From: an uncultured Bacilli bacterium
Lineage (GTDB): Bacteria > Bacillota_I > Bacilli_A > RF39 > UBA660
Reading direction: 5' to 3'
DNA length: 42,712 nt
Assembly (NCBI GenBank): GCA_947630305.1
Contig: CANRHC010000006.1
Coordinates: forward strand, 1-42,712
Shown: piece by piece, positions 14,585 through 22,552 of the stretch
Layout of the letters: each line of letters opens with the position of its first letter
How positions within the stretch are numbered: the first letter of the stretch is position 1
Notes under the pieces: model-generated
What the model saw: the letters and a program-made list of their open reading frames with translations, nothing else
Told to the model about the DNA's origin: nothing
Database searches by the model: none
Position numbers and translations under genes: made by a program

Positions 14585-15147
14585 AAAGCCTCCTCTAACT
14601 CTTCTTTATTATAACAAATCTTATCTAATAACCCATAATATGATAACTGAATACTTAAATCGACATAAAATGGAAGTGAATAACCCAATAATTTCATCAA
14701 TTTTTCTTCTTTTAATATTAACTTAGTTTCACCTTCCATAACAACCTTTTTATTATAAACAACCTTAGTATAAAAAAAATTAACAATATCTTCAACATTA
14801 CTAGTTAAATATAAAACTTTTTTATTTTTTTGTTTTAAATATTCAAATATTTTACAACGCTCATCATAATTAAATACACTACTTAAATCATCAATAACAA
14901 TAAAATCACTTTTACAAATCTTTTTTAACAAACCTTTAATATATGGTAATTTACTTAAATCATCAATAATATTATTACTAATATCATAATTAGCTTTTTC
15001 TAAACAATAAGTATTTATTTTATGTTTTTTTAATTCTTTACATAAATAACTTTTACCATTAGTCATTAAAACACAACTAGAAACACTACTATCAAAATTA
15101 AAATTTTCTAAAATAAGTTTATCATTACATTTAACCGTTATAACCAT
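14569..15147 (-). CDS. Eroded EcfA-type ABC ATPase (first copy position)
   Basis: Occupies the ecfA1 place. The Walker A region is reduced to TNGKSYL (about 29-35), a GKS without the preceding glycines. The helical domain and LSGGQ signature are missing, and Walker B is DFIVIDD, with the catalytic Glu changed to Asp. The C-terminal half (VVYNKKVVMEGETKLILKE, then LMKLLGYSLPFYVDLSIQLSYYGLL) matches the EcfA pattern of G-K-x-x-x-E-G followed by L-G-x-x-x-P and L-x-x-x-G. It is 192 residues against about 280. It overlaps the next gene by 16 bases. The ribosome-binding site is weak. It may be a late-stage relic or a repurposed subunit. Confidence 0.6.
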   Translation of the reverse strand: MVITVKCNDKLILENFNFDSSVSSCVLMTNGKSYLCKELKKHKINTYCLEKANYDISNNIIDDLSKLPYIKGLLKKICKSDFIVIDDLSSVFNYDERCKIFEYLKQKNKKVLYLTSNVEDIVNFFYTKVVYNKKVVMEGETKLILKEEKLMKLLGYSLPFYVDLSIQLSYYGLLDKICYNKEELEEALWKQS

Positions 15148-15169
15148 AATACATCACAAAAATATCATA

Positions 15170-15197
15170 CAAAAAAAAAAGACTTTTTCCTAGTCTA
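15170..15197 (-). terminator. divIC terminator
   Basis: AGACT and AGTCT pair around a 7-base loop (15180-15196). Nine or more T follow on the minus strand, just past the divIC stop. It separates the sporulation/division block from the EcfA-like genes. Confidence 0.7.
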
Positions 15198-15495
15198 TTT
15201 TTTCATCATTAGGAATTTTTATAATAATTTCGCCCGGTAAACTATACATATACCTCTCCCTAGCATAACGAGCAATATAATCTCTATCATGTAATTTAGT
15301 AACTTCACTATTTAAACTTTCTTCCTCTTTTAATAAATTTTCATAATAATCACTTAACAATGCTATAGAATGTTTATTTTCAACTATTTTTAACCAATCT
15401 TTAAAAATTGTACCGACAAAAAGAAACAAAACAGCTATAAAACAAATACTTAAAACCAAAAATCGACTTTTCCTTTTAACAGTACCCTTAGCCAT
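15190..15495 (-). CDS. divIC: Septum formation initiator DivIC/FtsB family
   Basis: Division protein that works with FtsL and DivIB at the septum. A basic N-terminal cytoplasmic part (about 1-12) is followed by one membrane helix (LVLSICFIAVLFLFVGTIF), a coiled-coil region (about 38-70) and the family C-terminal pattern HDRDYIARYARERYMYSLPGEIIIKI. The ATG at 15495 is chosen because GGAGG lies 6 bases upstream. It follows yabP-yabQ, as in B. subtilis. Confidence 0.9.
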   Translation of the reverse strand: MAKGTVKRKSRFLVLSICFIAVLFLFVGTIFKDWLKIVENKHSIALLSDYYENLLKEEESLNSEVTKLHDRDYIARYARERYMYSLPGEIIIKIPNDEKID

Positions 15496-15559
15496 AACAT
15501 CCTCCATATTATGGAAAAGTATAACACAAAAATACATTTTTTACTATTAATTAATTAAA

Positions 15560-15859
15560 TCATTTACACTTTTTATGTAAAATTAATTTATTTATAAACC
15601 ATTTTATTAAAGGAAAAGAACAAATAAAACCAATCAAAACAAAAATCAAAAAATAAATATGAAAAATCCCTAAATTTAATTTATACATTAATAATATATA
15701 TCCTAAAACTACATCTATTATAAATACAATACTAATCAAAAATTTAAAAATTAAATGATAATGACATATTAATTTAAAATGTAAATTAGTTATTATTCCA
15801 AATAAGATTCCATATAAAAATGAAAAGAAAAAACAATATAATTGTAAAAAAGAACTCAT
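15560..15859 (-). CDS. yabQ: YabQ-like spore cortex membrane protein
   Basis: Ninety-nine residues with three or four hydrophobic helices, rich in Phe, Ile and Leu, and a short Lys-rich C-terminus. The opening LQLYCFFFSFLYGILFGI and the position between yabP and divIC identify the YabQ family, required for spore cortex formation in B. subtilis. The start overlaps the yabP stop (ATGA). Sequence similarity alone would be weak; gene order carries the call. Confidence 0.8.
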   Translation of the reverse strand: MSSFLQLYCFFFSFLYGILFGIITNLHFKLICHYHLIFKFLISIVFIIDVVLGYILLMYKLNLGIFHIYFLIFVLIGFICSFPLIKWFINKLILHKKCK

Positions 15860-16143
15860 TTAAATAATTTAGCCATAAAACTTTCTTCTTTTACTTTATT
15901 CTTTCCATTTTCAATATAACTAAAACTATTAATTCGTCCTTTAATTCTAACTTTACCATCATTAGTATCTAACTTAAGAATCTCTAAACCCGCTCCTTTT
16001 AACAACAACATCCCCATATTTGTTTCAAGTAAAAACTCTTCATGATCAAAACTACTAATCTTTTTAACACCAGTCAAATAAATTTCTTTCCTATCTAATA
16101 TATTTACTTCATGATTATTGCTAATATCAATACTTTGATCCAT
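15856..16143 (-). CDS. yabP: YabP spore coat morphogenesis protein
   Basis: Small sporulation protein paired with YabQ. The opening NNHEVNILDRKEIYLTGVKKISSFDHEEFLLET and the later MGMLLLKGAGLEILKLD fit the YabP/YqfC family, built from short beta strands. The ATG at 16143 is preferred (GGGTG 7 bases upstream) over an in-frame GTG nine bases earlier. It is the first gene of yabP-yabQ-divIC, downstream of spoVG. Confidence 0.9.
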   Translation of the reverse strand: MDQSIDISNNHEVNILDRKEIYLTGVKKISSFDHEEFLLETNMGMLLLKGAGLEILKLDTNDGKVRIKGRINSFSYIENGKNKVKEESFMAKLFK

Positions 16144-16177
16144 AAATATCACCCAATAAAGAATATGATAATTTATA

Positions 16178-16210
16178 CAAAAAAAGAACCTTTTTATTTA
16201 AAGATCCTTT
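16178..16210 (-). terminator. spoVG terminator
   Basis: On the minus strand AAGGATCTTT pairs with AAAGGTTCTT through ten base pairs (two G-U) around a 6-base loop, followed by seven T. It lies just beyond the spoVG stop. Confidence 0.6.
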
Positions 16211-16220
16211 AATATTCCCA

Positions 16221-16481
16221 TTATTCTTCTTCTTTATTAAATTCAGCAAATATAGCTTCTTCAAACATCTTACGAACTTCTGGATTTATTGGATGACAAA
16301 CATCTTTATATTCCCCTGTAGCTGTTTTTCTACTAGGCATAGCAATAAATAATCCGTTGTCTCCTTCAATAATTCTAATATCATGAACTGCAAAAGCATC
16401 ATCAATTAAAACACTAGCAATTCCCTTCAATCTAGAATTTTCTTTCGTAATCTTACGAACATTAACAGATGAAATTTTCAT
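16221..16481 (-). CDS. spoVG: SpoVG RNA-binding regulator
   Basis: Conserved regulator of septation and gene expression, shown in other Firmicutes to bind RNA or DNA. The whole family pattern is present: KISSVNVRKI, LKGIASVLIDDAFAVHDIRI, NGLFIAMPSRKT and DVCHPINPEVRK. Length is 86 residues. GGAGGAG lies 5 bases before the ATG, and a promoter is visible upstream. It is flanked by veg and yabP; the ispE-purR-yabJ genes that separate veg and spoVG in B. subtilis are absent. Confidence 0.97.
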   Translation of the reverse strand: MKISSVNVRKITKENSRLKGIASVLIDDAFAVHDIRIIEGDNGLFIAMPSRKTATGEYKDVCHPINPEVRKMFEEAIFAEFNKEEE

Positions 16482-16509
16482 AACATACTCCTCCTAATTT
16501 CATAATTTA

Positions 16510-16538
16510 ATTTTATAGCATTTTCTCGCATATTTCAA
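16510..16538 (-). promoter_or_regulatory. spoVG promoter
   Basis: TTGAAA (16533-16538), 17-base spacer and TAAAAT (16510-16515) on the minus strand, about 30 bases before the spoVG start. It overlaps the veg 3' end by a few bases at most. Whether sigma-H also acts here cannot be judged. Confidence 0.5.
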
Positions 16539-16543
16539 GTATT

Positions 16544-16756
16544 TTAAAGAGGTTTTATTACAACATCCCCAATAATTACATCAGCATAATTAAAACTCTT
16601 TTCGCTACCATCAATAAAAACCGTAAAAACATAAGGATAAACTGCTGATAATACCCCCTCATATTCATAATTTTTATTTCTCATACCATATACTTTAATT
16701 AATACTTTTTTATTTAAATACTTAGCTATATCATCTCTAATTAAATCTAAATTCAA
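16544..16756 (-). CDS. veg: Veg protein (biofilm-related, SH3-like)
   Basis: Small conserved Firmicutes protein of 70 residues. The Veg pattern is seen: a short helix (LIRDDIAKYLNKKVLIK), then YEGVLSAVYPYVFTVFIDG and SFNYADVIIGDVVI. Veg of B. subtilis influences biofilm matrix genes. It follows yabG by ten bases in a conserved order, indicating co-transcription. Confidence 0.88.
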   Translation of the reverse strand: MNLDLIRDDIAKYLNKKVLIKVYGMRNKNYEYEGVLSAVYPYVFTVFIDGSEKSFNYADVIIGDVVIKPL

Positions 16757-16766
16757 AATAATCCCC

Positions 16767-17537
16767 CTATCTTGGAAACCCTACATACATCATTCCATTA
16801 CTCTTTATTCCACCTATCCCACTAGCACCATATTTAGTTTTAGCCAATAAATTTACCAAATCAACCTCTTTATTACGTTCACTCATAGCTAATACAGTCG
16901 CAATTATAGCAGGATCTAAACAATGAATATTAATCCTTTTTGGACTAGAAGCAAAATTTGCCCCAGCTTTAATTAACTGTTCATAATTACTTTGACAAGC
17001 ACCAGCAATAATTACTAATTTCTCATGAGATTTTTCATATTTTCTTGCTTCTTTAATAGCTTTAACAAAAGCATCACTATTCCGATAATTATGATTATCA
17101 TTAGGACTTCCCTTTTTAGGATAATATGCATCATGACCAGTAATTATGACAATATCAGGTTGAAATTCTTCCAATAAATTTCTTATCTCTTTATAAACAT
17201 CTTGCTCATTAATCTTTTTACCAATAACCATTACTTTATTTTTTTTATAAAACTTTATGCATCTTTTTAAATAATCCTCATCAGCATCAATATGTAAAAC
17301 CTTACCAGGCAAATAAAAATATTCACCTCGATCTCCATTAATTTCTAAATCAACATCAACATCATCTTCAACTCTTAATTCTTCATATTTAACTAAATCT
17401 TCTAAAAAAGCATCAGCATATAATCTTACTTGAACTCCTTTTAAATATGCAACTTGATTTTTAATTTTAATAATTTTAAAAACAGTATCATTATTATAAC
17501 TAATTCTTGTAACTAAATCGCCAACATCAAATTCCAT
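16767..17537 (-). CDS. yabG: Sporulation-specific cysteine peptidase YabG
   Basis: Protease that processes spore coat proteins and SpoIVA late in sporulation. The N-terminal SH3-like part (FDVGDLVTRISYNNDTVFKI) is followed by the peptidase domain with the TGHDAYY motif (His, about 138) and GACQSNYEQLIKAGANFASSP (Cys, about 181). The GGIKSNGMMYVGFP ending is also typical. The second ATG (17537) is chosen because AGGGG is 7 bases upstream. The order rsmA-yabG-veg matches Bacillus. Confidence 0.93.
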   Translation of the reverse strand: MEFDVGDLVTRISYNNDTVFKIIKIKNQVAYLKGVQVRLYADAFLEDLVKYEELRVEDDVDVDLEINGDRGEYFYLPGKVLHIDADEDYLKRCIKFYKKNKVMVIGKKINEQDVYKEIRNLLEEFQPDIVIITGHDAYYPKKGSPNDNHNYRNSDAFVKAIKEARKYEKSHEKLVIIAGACQSNYEQLIKAGANFASSPKRINIHCLDPAIIATVLAMSERNKEVDLVNLLAKTKYGASGIGGIKSNGMMYVGFPR

Positions 17538-17561
17538 ACACATCCCCTAAAAAATTTTATG

Positions 17562-17595
17562 AAAAAAACAAATAAAACTTGTCTTATTTTATTTG
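17562..17595 (-). terminator. rsmA terminator
   Basis: CAAATAAAA (17569-17577) and TTTTATTTG (17587-17595) form a 9-bp stem with a 9-base loop, followed by seven T on the minus strand. It ends only about 25 bases before yabG, so yabG needs readthrough or a promoter within the rsmA-yabG gap (17544-17674). Confidence 0.7.
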
Positions 17596-17674
17596 CTTCA
17601 TTATTTTTTTTTAAAATATAATTTAATTTAATTAATAAATTCTAAATATTTTATTTTCAATTAAACAAAAAAAA

Positions 17675-18445
17675 TTAAACTTCTTTTTTCATAACTTCTT
17701 TATATAATTTAACAAACATTTCATAAGGAAGTTCTTCAGCTCGAACATTAATATTATAACCATTATCTAATAAAACAGGTAAAATTATAAACCAATATTC
17801 TTTTAAATTATTTTTTAAAGTCTTTCGTTTTTGCTGAAAAGCTAATTTTACAAAATTAAAGAATTTTTTTTCATCCAAATTTTCCCTTTGTTCTTTTAAA
17901 TCTAAAATTATTACTGAACTCGTAACTTTAGGAATTGGCTCAAAACATTCTGGTTTTACATCAAATTGTTTTTGACAAGTAAAATAATGATTTAAATACA
18001 CAGTAAAATAGCCATAATCTTTTGTATTTGGCAAAGCACAAAAACGCAAAGCAACTTCCTTTTGAACTAACAAAATCATTTTTTTAGGTAAAATATTTTT
18101 TAAAATATGTTCAATTATTGGGGTAGTTATATAATAAGGAATATTAGCCGTAACATATAAATTATTATAATTATATTTTTTTAATAAACTTAAATCACAT
18201 TTTAAAAAATCTTCATAAAAAACTTCTAAATTATCTAATTTATCTAAATATTCTTTCATTCTTTCATCTATTTCATAAGCAACAACTAAAGATTTTTTTT
18301 GAATTAAATATTTAGTTAAAGCTCCCATTCCCGGTCCAATCTCTAAAATCAAATCATTTTTGGTACTACTAAAAAGATTAGCAATATTTGCTAATACATT
18401 TTCATCTTTTAAAAAATTTTGTCCTAAACTTTTCTTAGCCTTCAT
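17675..18445 (-). CDS. rsmA: 16S rRNA dimethyladenosine transferase RsmA
   Basis: Dimethylates A1518 and A1519 of 16S rRNA in the last steps of 30S assembly. SLGQNFLKDENVL, the SAM motif ILEIGPGMGALTKYL, the catalytic NIPYYITTPII (N-x-PY) and FEPIPKVTSSVI are all present. The start is placed at the ATG (18445), which overlaps the upstream gene's stop; another ATG nine bases upstream is possible, and neither has a strong ribosome-binding site. The rnmV gene that usually precedes rsmA is missing. Confidence 0.97.
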   Translation of the reverse strand: MKAKKSLGQNFLKDENVLANIANLFSSTKNDLILEIGPGMGALTKYLIQKKSLVVAYEIDERMKEYLDKLDNLEVFYEDFLKCDLSLLKKYNYNNLYVTANIPYYITTPIIEHILKNILPKKMILLVQKEVALRFCALPNTKDYGYFTVYLNHYFTCQKQFDVKPECFEPIPKVTSSVIILDLKEQRENLDEKKFFNFVKLAFQQKRKTLKNNLKEYWFIILPVLLDNGYNINVRAEELPYEMFVKLYKEVMKKEV

Positions 18446-18977
18446 ACCAACCATCTCTTAATACTTCATAAGTAATACTACTACGACCAACAACTTTAGA
18501 TGCATATGATTCACTAGGAGTTAAAAGATCTAAATCAGTTCCTAAAACTCCTCTATCTAAAACAATAGCATAAATAGGTTCACTTGATAATTTAGAAGAA
18601 AAACGCACTATTGAACCACAAGCTAAATTAGAACTAGAAGCAACAATATTAACTTTTCCATATTGATTATCAACATAAGTATCAGTACCATCTTTAACAT
18701 AATAACTAGGTTTACAAGCAAGTGTTCCATTACATAAAGGACAATTAGCACCATACCCAGTTAAATCACCAGTATAAGATGCAATAGGATTATATAAATC
18801 ATTTTTTTGACTTTCTTCTAAACGCCATGACATCATAGCTAAATTAGTTACTCTATTATTTGCACCACTATATATTTGAGTCGTATCACTACCAACTTTA
18901 ACATTAGCAATTATTATAAAGAAACCTAAAAAAGCAATCTTAATTCCATAATTAAAAAAACTTCCAACTTTCTTCAA
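18435..18977 (-). CDS. Secreted 3D-domain protein in the yabE position
   Basis: N-terminal membrane or signal segment (about residues 10-26, IKIAFLGFFIIIANV), then an extracytoplasmic part. The C-terminal 3D domain has the three-aspartate motif in YAIVLDRGVLGTDLDLLTP, preceded by YTGDLTGYGANCPLCNG and YGKVNIVASSSNLACGS. 3D domains act as lytic transglycosylases in peptidoglycan remodelling, for example in YabE and YuiC. G5 and DUF348 repeats of full-length YabE are absent. A TTG start at 18977 is inferred, since AGAAGGTGA lies 5 bases upstream and no ATG is available. It overlaps rsmA by 11 bases. Confidence 0.8.
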   Translation of the reverse strand: MKKVGSFFNYGIKIAFLGFFIIIANVKVGSDTTQIYSGANNRVTNLAMMSWRLEESQKNDLYNPIASYTGDLTGYGANCPLCNGTLACKPSYYVKDGTDTYVDNQYGKVNIVASSSNLACGSIVRFSSKLSSEPIYAIVLDRGVLGTDLDLLTPSESYASKVVGRSSITYEVLRDGWYEG

Positions 18978-19002
18978 AATATCACCTTCTATTAACAATT
19001 AA

Positions 19003-19031
19003 ATCTTATCATAGGATAATGAAAAAGTCAA
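19003..19031 (-). promoter_or_regulatory. Promoter of the 3D-domain gene
   Basis: TTGACT (19026-19031), 17-base spacer and TAAGAT (19003-19008) on the minus strand, about 25 bases before the TTG start. Confidence 0.6.
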
Positions 19032-19104
19032 AACCAACAAATGGTATATTTTTAAGCATAAATTTTAAAAATATATTCATATTAATAAAAGGAAGTGAAA
19101 AATT

Positions 19105-19647
19105 ATGTTAATTATAATTGGTTCAAGAAGAGAAGGAAATTCTTATAATTTAGCTTATAAAATTAAAGAAGTTTGTGATAAAGAAAGAATTCATTGTGAA
19201 TTAATAACTCCAGGAAATCAAAAAATTCATCTTTGTACAGGTTGCATGGACTGTGATAAAAATGGGGTTTGTGATTTTACCGATGACATGAAAGATAATA
19301 TTGAAAAAATTGAAAAGGAAAGTTTAATTATTATCATAAGTCCAACAAGATGGAATCTATTATCAGGAGATTTAAAAATATTTATGGACCGTCTAAATCC
19401 ATTATATAGTACAAATAAATTAAAAGATAAAAAATTAATTCTTATTACAATTGCTGCTAAAAGTAAAGAACTATATAGTAGTGAAGCATCACTTTCATCT
19501 TTAACCAGTTTTGCCGAAAGTTCCCAAATGAATGTCGTCTTAAAAGCCGAATTTAATAATTGTTTAAATGCTAATGATATTTTAAATCAAGAAGAAAAAA
19601 TAAACAATTTAATAAAAAACATCATAAAAGAAGCTTCTAAATCTTAA
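19105..19647 (+). CDS. Flavodoxin-like NAD(P)H-dependent FMN reductase family
   Basis: Flavodoxin-fold oxidoreductase. The phosphate-binding loop is GSRREGNSYNLAYKI (residues 6-20), and SPTRWNLLSGDLKIFMDR (about 83-100) is the typical second FMN contact. CTGCMDCDKNGVCDFTDDM (about 48-66) resembles the cysteine region of iron-sulfur flavoproteins, so a 4Fe-4S cluster is possible. The natural electron partner is unknown. This is one of few plus-strand genes, set between divergent and convergent neighbours, with AAGGAAGTG before the ATG. Its 3' end overlaps tatD by 11 bases tail to tail. Confidence 0.88.
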   Translation: MLIIIGSRREGNSYNLAYKIKEVCDKERIHCELITPGNQKIHLCTGCMDCDKNGVCDFTDDMKDNIEKIEKESLIIIISPTRWNLLSGDLKIFMDRLNPLYSTNKLKDKKLILITIAAKSKELYSSEASLSSLTSFAESSQMNVVLKAEFNNCLNANDILNQEEKINNLIKNIIKEASKS

Positions 19648-19660
19648 AAACTTCTTTTAT
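19624..19660. terminator. Possible bidirectional terminator between flavodoxin gene and tatD
   Basis: ATAAAAGAAG (19624-19633) and CTTCTTTTAT (19651-19660) form a 10-bp inverted repeat across the two convergent gene ends. The loop is 17 bases and the T tracts are only partial. Confidence 0.4.
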
Positions 19661-20386
19661 ATTATTATTGGTAATTTCACTTAATTCATCTAAAGAAATA
19701 TTAACTTCTTTAGCAATAAATTGAGCAATAGTTTCAATATATTTAGGTTCATTTTTCGTACCTCTATAAGGATGCGGTGTTAAATAAGGACTATCAGTTT
19801 CTAAAATAATATAAGGTAAAATATCTTTTAATATTTCTTTTAAATGACTATTTTTAAAAGTTACAACACCATTAATTCCTAATTTATAGCCTAATTTTAT
19901 GTATTCTTTTGCCATTTCAATTGGCAAGGAAAAAGAATGAATTACCCCTTTAACATCAGGATATTCCTTTAAAATATTTAATGTATCTAAAGTTGATTCC
20001 CTACTATGAATAACAACAGGTTTATGATATTTTCTTGCTAAATCTAATTGTTTTCTCAGTAATTTAATCTGAGCACTTTTATTTTCTTTAGAATAATGAT
20101 AATCTAAGCCAATTTCCCCAATCCCAATAATCTTATTATCTAAAATATGTTCTTCAATAAAATTTAAATCAGATTCATTATATTCTAATACATTTTCAGG
20201 ATGAATTCCTAAACAACCATACATAGAAGGTATTTCATTTACTTTTTTTAAAACTTCCATATTACTTTTCTTATCGCAACCATCAACGATAAAAAGGTTA
20301 ACTTGATTTTCCAAAGCATTGTTAATAACTAAATTGATGTTATCATAATATTCATCATATAAATGACAATGTGTATCACAAAACAT
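19637..20386 (-). CDS. tatD: TatD family metal-dependent hydrolase
   Basis: TIM-barrel metal-dependent nuclease family (YabD of B. subtilis). Metal ligands: CDTHCHL (HxH), GEIGLDYH (Glu), VIHSRES (His), a further His in IHSF and ETDSPYL (Asp). Length is 250 residues. The ATG at 20386 is preferred because GGTGA of the metG stop region lies 5 bases upstream. It follows metG directly, as in Bacillus. Confidence 0.95.
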   Translation of the reverse strand: MFCDTHCHLYDEYYDNINLVINNALENQVNLFIVDGCDKKSNMEVLKKVNEIPSMYGCLGIHPENVLEYNESDLNFIEEHILDNKIIGIGEIGLDYHYSKENKSAQIKLLRKQLDLARKYHKPVVIHSRESTLDTLNILKEYPDVKGVIHSFSLPIEMAKEYIKLGYKLGINGVVTFKNSHLKEILKDILPYIILETDSPYLTPHPYRGTKNEPKYIETIAQFIAKEVNISLDELSEITNNNIKEVFKI

Positions 20387-20387
20387 T

Positions 20388-21929
20388 TTATTCACCAGCT
20401 AACTCCGCTAATTTTTTAGGAATATCAATTCTTTGAAATAAAACAACAGGTTCATTAACTTTAAATTCTTCATTATCTAAAAATTTAACACCTTTTTTAT
20501 TTGTACCTAATTGTCTTAATATTTCATCTCCAGTTCCCGGCAAAAAAGGAATTAATTCTACAGCACAAATTCTTATTGCTTCTAATAAATTATATAAAAC
20601 GGTCTCTAATCGAGGCTTTTTATCATCTTCTTTAGCTAAAGACCAAGGCATAGTTTCATCAATATATTTATTACATCTTCTTAAAACATCAAAAATTTTA
20701 TCTAAAGCATTTCCTATTTCTAATAAATCCATTTTTTCAAGGACTTCATTATCTAAATCATTAGTTAAAGAAATTAACTCTTCATCTAATTGTTCATTAA
20801 CTTTAGAATTACTAACTTTCCCCTCAAAATATTTACGAGCCATTGAAATCGTTCTATTAACTAAATTTCCTAAAACATTAGCAAGGTCAGTATTAATTCT
20901 TTCCATAATAAGTTCATAAGTAGCATTTCCATCATTACTAAAAGGTATTTCGTGTAAAAAATAATATCTAATCGCATCTACCCCAAAATGTTCTACTAAA
21001 TCATCAGCATATAAGATATTACCTTTACTTTTACTCATTTTATCCATTCCCATTAATAACCAAGGATGACCAAAAACTTGTTTTGGTAAAGGCAAATCTA
21101 AAGCCATTAAAATAATTGGCCAATAAATTGTATGAAATCTTACAATATCTTTTCCTATTAAATGTAAATCAGCAGGCCACCATTTTTTAAATTCATCACT
21201 TTGTTTATCAACATCATAGCCAATATTAGTAATATAATTTGATAAAGCATCAATCCACACATATATAACATGAGCATCATTAAATGGCACTTTTATTCCC
21301 CAGTCAAAAGCTGTTCTTGAAACACATAAATCCTGTAACCCAGGCTCTAAAAAATTATGAAGCATTTCATTTTTTCGAGAAACTGGTTGTATAAATTCAG
21401 GATGATTATTGATATATTCAATTAAACGATCTTGATATTTAGATAATTTAAAGAAATAAGCTTCTTCACTTTTAGGTTTTACTTCTCTTCCACAATCAGG
21501 ACATTTACCATCAACAAGTTGAGATTCCGTCCAAAAAGATTCACAAGGTGTACAATATAAACCTTCATATTTACCTAAATAAATATCTCCTTGATTATAT
21601 AATTTTTCAAATATATGACTTACTACTTGTTTATGATGTTCATCAGTAGTTCTTACAAATTTATCATAACTTGTATTCATTATATCCCAAATTCTTTTAA
21701 TTTCGGCACTCTTTTCGTCAACAAATTCTTGAGGTGTTAAACCAACTTCTTTAGCTTTTAACTCAACTTTTTCACCATGTTCATCAGTTCCAGTTTGAAA
21801 ATAAACATCATAACCTTTACTTCTTTTATATCTTGCAATACAATCAGCTAAAACAATTTCATAAGTATTACCTATATGAGGTTTACCTGAAGCATAAGCA
21901 ATAGCTGTAGAAATATAATATTTTGCCAT
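20388..21929 (-). CDS. metG: Methionyl-tRNA synthetase (short form)
   Basis: Charges tRNA-Met. It is a class I enzyme with HIGN (ASGKPHIGNTYE), a zinc-binding knuckle with four cysteines (CTPCESFWTESQLV, then CPDCG), GHPWLLMGMDKMSKSKGN with KMSKS, and an anticodon-binding helical domain. About 513 residues means it lacks the C-terminal tRNA-binding domain of many MetRS. The ATG at 21929 has GGTGGAGG 10 bases upstream; the longer reading starts inside that site. Confidence 0.97.
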   Translation of the reverse strand: MAKYYISTAIAYASGKPHIGNTYEIVLADCIARYKRSKGYDVYFQTGTDEHGEKVELKAKEVGLTPQEFVDEKSAEIKRIWDIMNTSYDKFVRTTDEHHKQVVSHIFEKLYNQGDIYLGKYEGLYCTPCESFWTESQLVDGKCPDCGREVKPKSEEAYFFKLSKYQDRLIEYINNHPEFIQPVSRKNEMLHNFLEPGLQDLCVSRTAFDWGIKVPFNDAHVIYVWIDALSNYITNIGYDVDKQSDEFKKWWPADLHLIGKDIVRFHTIYWPIILMALDLPLPKQVFGHPWLLMGMDKMSKSKGNILYADDLVEHFGVDAIRYYFLHEIPFSNDGNATYELIMERINTDLANVLGNLVNRTISMARKYFEGKVSNSKVNEQLDEELISLTNDLDNEVLEKMDLLEIGNALDKIFDVLRRCNKYIDETMPWSLAKEDDKKPRLETVLYNLLEAIRICAVELIPFLPGTGDEILRQLGTNKKGVKFLDNEEFKVNEPVVLFQRIDIPKKLAELAGE

Positions 21930-21991
21930 AATATTCGCCTCCACCCGATATGCCTAGTATATCATATTAAGTGAAAAAAAACTATTACCAA

Positions 21992-22501
21992 TTATATTTC
22001 AATTTTTCTTACAAATATCTGACTTAAAAATTTATTAAAGTTCCTCTCCCATTCTAAAAACTCTTGATTTTTATAAAAAATAATCATTCCTAAACAATCA
22101 GTTGAAACAATAATCGGCTTCATTAAATAAAAATAATCTTTTTCTTCTTCAAATAACTTTTCTTTATTTTTAGATTCATAACTTTCCCTATTTTCCATCA
22201 AAGCATCAACCATTTTAGGAATCATCCTACCAGTTAATTTACTATTTGAACTTACTAATATTTTATCTCGATCTAAAATTAAAACATTAATATTCATTAT
22301 ATCAAAAACATCATTACATAAATCCAAACAAACATCTTTTAAATCTAACATTTTAGAAAATTTTTGCAAATATACTCCTTTGTCATCAACAAATATCTCC
22401 AAACTTTCACCATCTCTAAATCCTAAATTTCTTCTTATTTCTTTTGGTAATACAATTCTTCCTAATTCATCAATTTTTCTTACTACACCAGTTTGTTTCA
22501 T
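21992..22501 (-). CDS. spoVT: SpoVT-type transition/sporulation regulator
   Basis: DNA-binding regulator of forespore genes. An N-terminal AbrB swapped-hairpin domain (GVVRKIDELGRIVLPKEIRRNLGFRDGE, residues 5-32) is joined to a C-terminal GAF-like domain (about 55-169), the arrangement that separates SpoVT from AbrB. The order pth-mfd-spoVT is the same as in B. subtilis. Confidence 0.92.
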   Translation of the reverse strand: MKQTGVVRKIDELGRIVLPKEIRRNLGFRDGESLEIFVDDKGVYLQKFSKMLDLKDVCLDLCNDVFDIMNINVLILDRDKILVSSNSKLTGRMIPKMVDALMENRESYESKNKEKLFEEEKDYFYLMKPIIVSTDCLGMIIFYKNQEFLEWERNFNKFLSQIFVRKIEI

Positions 22502-22552
22502 AAAAAAAGTTTCACTCCAATCTATCTCTAGTTTGGCACGAAAAACTTCAAA

